From Chryseobacterium sp. (GTDB lineage Bacteria; Bacteroidota; Bacteroidia; Flavobacteriales; Weeksellaceae), in contig JAGNPP010000025.1 of NCBI GenBank assembly GCA_017989575.1, positions 1 through 16,053 of the forward strand: DNA of 16,053 nt, read 5' to 3'. Numbering within the stretch: position 1 is the first letter of the stretch; every line of letters begins with the position of its first letter. Below are positions 13,675 through 16,053 of the stretch, in pieces. The notes beneath the pieces are model-generated. The model saw only the letters and a program-made list of their open reading frames with translations, ran no database searches and was not told where the DNA came from. A program made the position numbers and the translations under genes.

Positions 13675-13965
13675 ATGATAACAACTAATCAAAGAAGCGT
13701 ACTTCTATTTTCAATTCCGTTTGTTTTATTGAGCATTCCATTGATTGCGATGCAGTTCACGAAAGAAGTCAAATGGACTTTGTCCGATTTTCTGATTATG
13801 GGAATCTTGATGTTTGCAACCGTTTTTACGATTGATTTTGTTTTGAAAAAAGTAAAAACTTTCAAATCCAGATTGATTTTGGTTCTGGGAATTATTGCTT
13901 TATTACTGATAATTTGGGCAGAAATGGCCGTTGGGATTTTTGGAAGTCCGATTGCGGGGAGTTAA
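13675..13965 (+). CDS. Small hypothetical membrane protein, three predicted TM helices
   Basis: A 96-residue protein that is not a named family to me. After a polar start (MITTNQRS), hydrophobic segments lie at about 9-26, 36-55 and 66-88, joined by basic loops (KEVKW and KKVKTFKSR), and the tail is GSPIAGS. The basic loop KKVKTFKSR would sit on the cytoplasmic side. No catalytic residues stand out. It is a single gene, divergent from the CoA-transferase gene and convergent with the thioredoxin-fold gene, with which it shares a long hairpin terminator. Confidence 0.75.
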   Translation: MITTNQRSVLLFSIPFVLLSIPLIAMQFTKEVKWTLSDFLIMGILMFATVFTIDFVLKKVKTFKSRLILVLGIIALLLIIWAEMAVGIFGSPIAGS

Positions 13966-14002
13966 ATTGTTTATCTAATATATTTGAAAACAAAAAAACT
14001 AC

Positions 14003-14051
14003 AAATCTTCAAAATATGATTAACAGTAATTTAATCTTGTTTTGAAGATTT
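14003..14051. terminator. Long inverted repeat between convergent genes, probable bidirectional terminator
   Basis: Perfect 12-bp arms AAATCTTCAAAA (14003-14014) and TTTTGAAGATTT (14040-14051) enclose a 25-nt loop. T-rich sequence follows on + (TTCATTT), and GTAGTTTTTTTG follows on -. It lies exactly between the stop codons of the 96-residue membrane protein and the thioredoxin-fold protein. Confidence 0.6.
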
Positions 14052-14052
14052 T

Positions 14053-14526
14053 TCATTTACTTTTCTTAAGACCAGCACTCTGAATCACATTGATTATCAA
14101 TAATTTAAAAATCCCATTATTAACCAATCCCTCATTTCGAAACAAAACTTTCCCATCTTTATCAATCAAAACCCAACTCGGATAAACTGGTTTTTTGTTG
14201 GGTGAAATTTCAACCGCCAACTCGTGAATCCCAGAATTTCCGTTCGAAATATAATTGTAATTTTCACCAAAAAAAGTAATCGTTTCCTTATATTTTTCAG
14301 GATTAAAAGTGATAAAATAAACCTTTTCATCCATCAAATTTTTCAACGCCAAATCCTTCTCCATCTGATATTTCTGAATTTTACAAATCGAGCACCAATC
14401 GGTTTTCATATAAATCAAAATCGGTTTGTCCAACTTATCCGGTAAACTTTCAAATCCATAACGCTTCACTTCCTGCGAATTAAAAATCCCGGAAATCATT
14501 AATAATATGAAAGTCAATATTTTCAT
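14053..14526 (-). CDS. Secreted thioredoxin-fold protein
   Basis: From ATG 14526 the product is 157 residues. A signal peptide (MKILTFILLMISGIFNSQ, about 1-18) is followed by a thioredoxin fold: the strand PILIYMKTDWCSICK has the redox pair Cys45 and Cys48 (WCSIC), preceded by Asp43. VYFITFNPEKY follows, then the cis-proline region KPVYPSWVLIDKDGK. It should act in the periplasm as a thiol reductant or disulfide carrier, possibly for metal handling. The frame is open to ATG 14553, but the chosen start gives a proper signal peptide, whereas the longer one adds MTFVVKFFQ. It lies 162 bp downstream of the TonB-dependent receptor gene in the same direction and may be co-transcribed with it, as receptor-plus-thioredoxin pairs occur in this phylum; that pairing is inference. 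Confidence 0.85.
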   Translation of the reverse strand: MKILTFILLMISGIFNSQEVKRYGFESLPDKLDKPILIYMKTDWCSICKIQKYQMEKDLALKNLMDEKVYFITFNPEKYKETITFFGENYNYISNGNSGIHELAVEISPNKKPVYPSWVLIDKDGKVLFRNEGLVNNGIFKLLIINVIQSAGLKKSK

Positions 14527-14537
14527 TTGGAAAAATT

Positions 14538-14668
14538 TAACCACAAAAGTCACAAAAGAGAATGTAATATTAAATTCGTGAAAAGAGCAAAAAAGATTTT
14601 GTTACTTTTCCTTTTTTTGACTTTGATAGACTTAAAGTAGTTTATATCTTTTGTGACTTTTGTGGTTA
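14538..14668. repeat. Compact element with 22-bp perfect inverted ends
   Basis: Bases 14538-14559 (beginning TAACCACAAAAGTCACAAAA) are the exact reverse complement of 14647-14668. The 87-bp interior has no ORF. The ends contain two CACAAAAG units 9 bp apart (CACAAAAGTCACAAAAG), echoing the 9-bp spaced CGCAAAG units at 9619-9634. It fills most of the 162-bp gap between the TonB-dependent receptor and the thioredoxin-fold gene. It could be a miniature inverted-repeat element or a REP-like unit, or simply a long RNA hairpin between genes. No clear target-site duplication was found. Confidence 0.65.
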
Positions 14669-14688
14669 TTAATTTTAAGTTTAATAAT

Positions 14689-16053
14689 TTATCTAATCTG
14701 ATAACGAATTCCCAAAAACGTCCGAATTCCCTGCATTGGCGCATAACCATAAGTCGTATCGAAAGTATAACCGTAAGGATTGCTCGAAACATCATCCACT
14801 TGATTATCAAACGGGTCAAAGGGGCGAAGAATCGGATTTTTTGGTGTAAAGTTTAATAGATTTCTAACACCACCATAAATCTCAAAACCATTATCAAATT
14901 TCTTTGTCAGCTGAATATTCATCAACGTAAACCAAGGCGAATAATCCGGTCGAAAATCATCTGGAACAGTTGGCAATCGCATTGGTCCGTAAAATTGTCC
15001 CGTCAAATCCACCGAAAATTTATTAGCAAACTGATAACTCAAATTGTAAGTTCCACTCCATTTCGGTGCGTGTAATTGCTGGATTCTGTCGCCTTCATTT
15101 TCCTGATAGACATCCATATAAGTCACTCCAAACATCAACTGAATTGGCAAACTCCAGTTCGTACTGATGTCCGCAGAAACCCCTCTCGAAATCGCGTGTC
15201 CAGCCAAATTATCATAAATGATTTTATCCGGCTCCGAATCAAAATCGCCCACAATTTTATTGTTGAAATAAGAGTAAAATCCGTTCACATCAACATTGAT
15301 AAAATAATCTTTAATCGGAATTTTCATCAGATAACTCAGATTCGTATTCAAAGATTTTTCTGGCTTCAAATCATCCGCAATAACCACTTCCCGCGAGCCA
15401 GTCAACGCCGCGTGGTCTTCTGTGAAAAGATTCACAACGCGGAAACCTGTACCAAAACTAAATCTCAAAGTATGGTAAGGATTCGGCTCAAATTTCCACG
15501 CAACTCTCGGCGAATGCACAGATTTGTGAATCTTGTGATAATCATATCGGTAACCCAAAAGCAAGGTGTTTTTATCATTGATTTCCCATTCGTCTTCCAA
15601 ATAAAAACCATAAATCGGCGATTTCATCGGCTGATTTTCCCCTGCGATATTTGCGGTTCCAGGCGTGTTGTCATCGTAGAAAGTTGATTTCAAAGTCGTT
15701 CCACTTTTCAAAAGATGTTTGCCCAATTGCTTCTCCCAATTCATTTGCAAAAACAAAACTTTTTGAGTCGCCAAGTAAGAAGTATTCCCGTAAAACGAAT
15801 CCTGATGATGGTAATTGTAAGAATATTGAAGCAAAAATTTCTCTTTCAATGGCAATTGATAAATTCCAAAAAACTCTAATCTGTTGGTGTAAATGCTTTC
15901 GCCGTAAACATCGTCAGAACCTCGGTTTCGCTTTTGCCACTGCATTTCGCCACCAAATCTATCTTCGTAAAAATATCTCAAAGCAAAACTCGCTTGGCGA
16001 TTTTCTTTTCTTTTAAAATTCCATTTGTTGAAAACTGAGATTCGGTTTTGCAA
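14689..16053 (-). CDS. TonB-dependent outer-membrane receptor, C-terminal part (start outside window)
   Basis: The last 454 residues of a TonB-dependent receptor. The N-terminal part, including the TonB box and plug, lies beyond base 16053. The sequence is a series of amphipathic strands with aromatic girdles (LLGYRYDYHKIHKS, TLRFSFGTGFRVVNLFTEDHAALTG, FSVDLTGQFYGPMRLP). It ends in a last strand and terminal aromatic-containing motif (IYGGVRNLLNFTP, then FLGIRYQIR) typical of 22-strand barrels. It imports a ligand with TonB energy; the ligand is unknown. The residue at 16053 is an internal TTG, not a start codon. A thioredoxin-fold gene follows 162 bp downstream. Confidence 0.92.
   Translation of the reverse strand: MQNRISVFNKWNFKRKENRQASFALRYFYEDRFGGEMQWQKRNRGSDDVYGESIYTNRLEFFGIYQLPLKEKFLLQYSYNYHHQDSFYGNTSYLATQKVLFLQMNWEKQLGKHLLKSGTTLKSTFYDDNTPGTANIAGENQPMKSPIYGFYLEDEWEINDKNTLLLGYRYDYHKIHKSVHSPRVAWKFEPNPYHTLRFSFGTGFRVVNLFTEDHAALTGSREVVIADDLKPEKSLNTNLSYLMKIPIKDYFINVDVNGFYSYFNNKIVGDFDSEPDKIIYDNLAGHAISRGVSADISTNWSLPIQLMFGVTYMDVYQENEGDRIQQLHAPKWSGTYNLSYQFANKFSVDLTGQFYGPMRLPTVPDDFRPDYSPWFTLMNIQLTKKFDNGFEIYGGVRNLLNFTPKNPILRPFDPFDNQVDDVSSNPYGYTFDTTYGYAPMQGIRTFLGIRYQIR

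Noticed and set aside
15076..15687. A 203-codon + strand open frame opposite the TonB-dependent receptor
   Set aside because: It is antisense to a clearly conserved barrel sequence, is rich in Ile, Arg and His runs and shows no protein family; it is a shadow of the receptor codons.
1..16053. Search for tRNA, rRNA, CRISPR arrays, insertion-sequence transposases or phage genes
   Set aside because: None were seen on reading. Repeats present are short and irregular, and no transposase or integrase motifs occur in the coding regions.

Overview
The window looks like ordinary chromosome of a low-GC member of the Bacteroidota, most likely Flavobacteriia in the Weeksellaceae (Chryseobacterium or Epilithonimonas type). 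This rests on the AT-rich base composition, on several TAnnTTTG (-7) promoter boxes with almost no Shine-Dalgarno sequences, and on family-typical proteins (TonB-dependent receptor, YqgE/AlgH, an SmdB-like ABC exporter, a homogentisate pathway). The genus is inferred, not proven.

Left part (1-4340): the N-terminus of a cell-wall amidase and pdxH run leftward. A GC-rich structured repeat separates pdxH from the rightward yqgE. yqgE converges on a leftward gene set: a small membrane protein, a YfcE-like phosphoesterase, an Smr-domain protein and a DUF1398 protein. truA then runs rightward.

Middle (4340-7000): a half-size ABC exporter is followed by a two-gene RelE/ParE-type toxin-antitoxin module with overlapping reading frames. 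The toxin gene ends 2 bp from a convergent small membrane-protein gene.

Tyrosine degradation block (7000-11100, leftward): hppD (4-hydroxyphenylpyruvate dioxygenase) has its own strong terminator. After a 340-bp repeat-filled gap comes a tight operon of fahA, a lipoprotein gene, a flavin-reductase-like gene and the small membrane gene. HppD makes homogentisate and FahA splits fumarylacetoacetate to fumarate and acetoacetate. The genes for the two steps between them (homogentisate dioxygenase and maleylacetoacetate isomerase) are not in this window.

Right part (11100-16053): an unrecognised putative DNA-binding/NTF2-like protein, an acetyl-CoA hydrolase/CoA-transferase, a small 3-TM protein, a secreted thioredoxin-fold protein and the C-terminal part of a TonB-dependent receptor whose start lies outside the window.

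I did not find a clear undescribed defence or mobile system. The most interesting signals are non-coding: two diverged copies of a structured GC-rich intergenic element (about 960-1033 and 9734-9855), a compact 131-bp element with 22-bp perfect inverted ends (14538-14668), CGCAAAG tandem motifs (9619-9694), and terminators whose hairpins include the stop codon of the gene they end.
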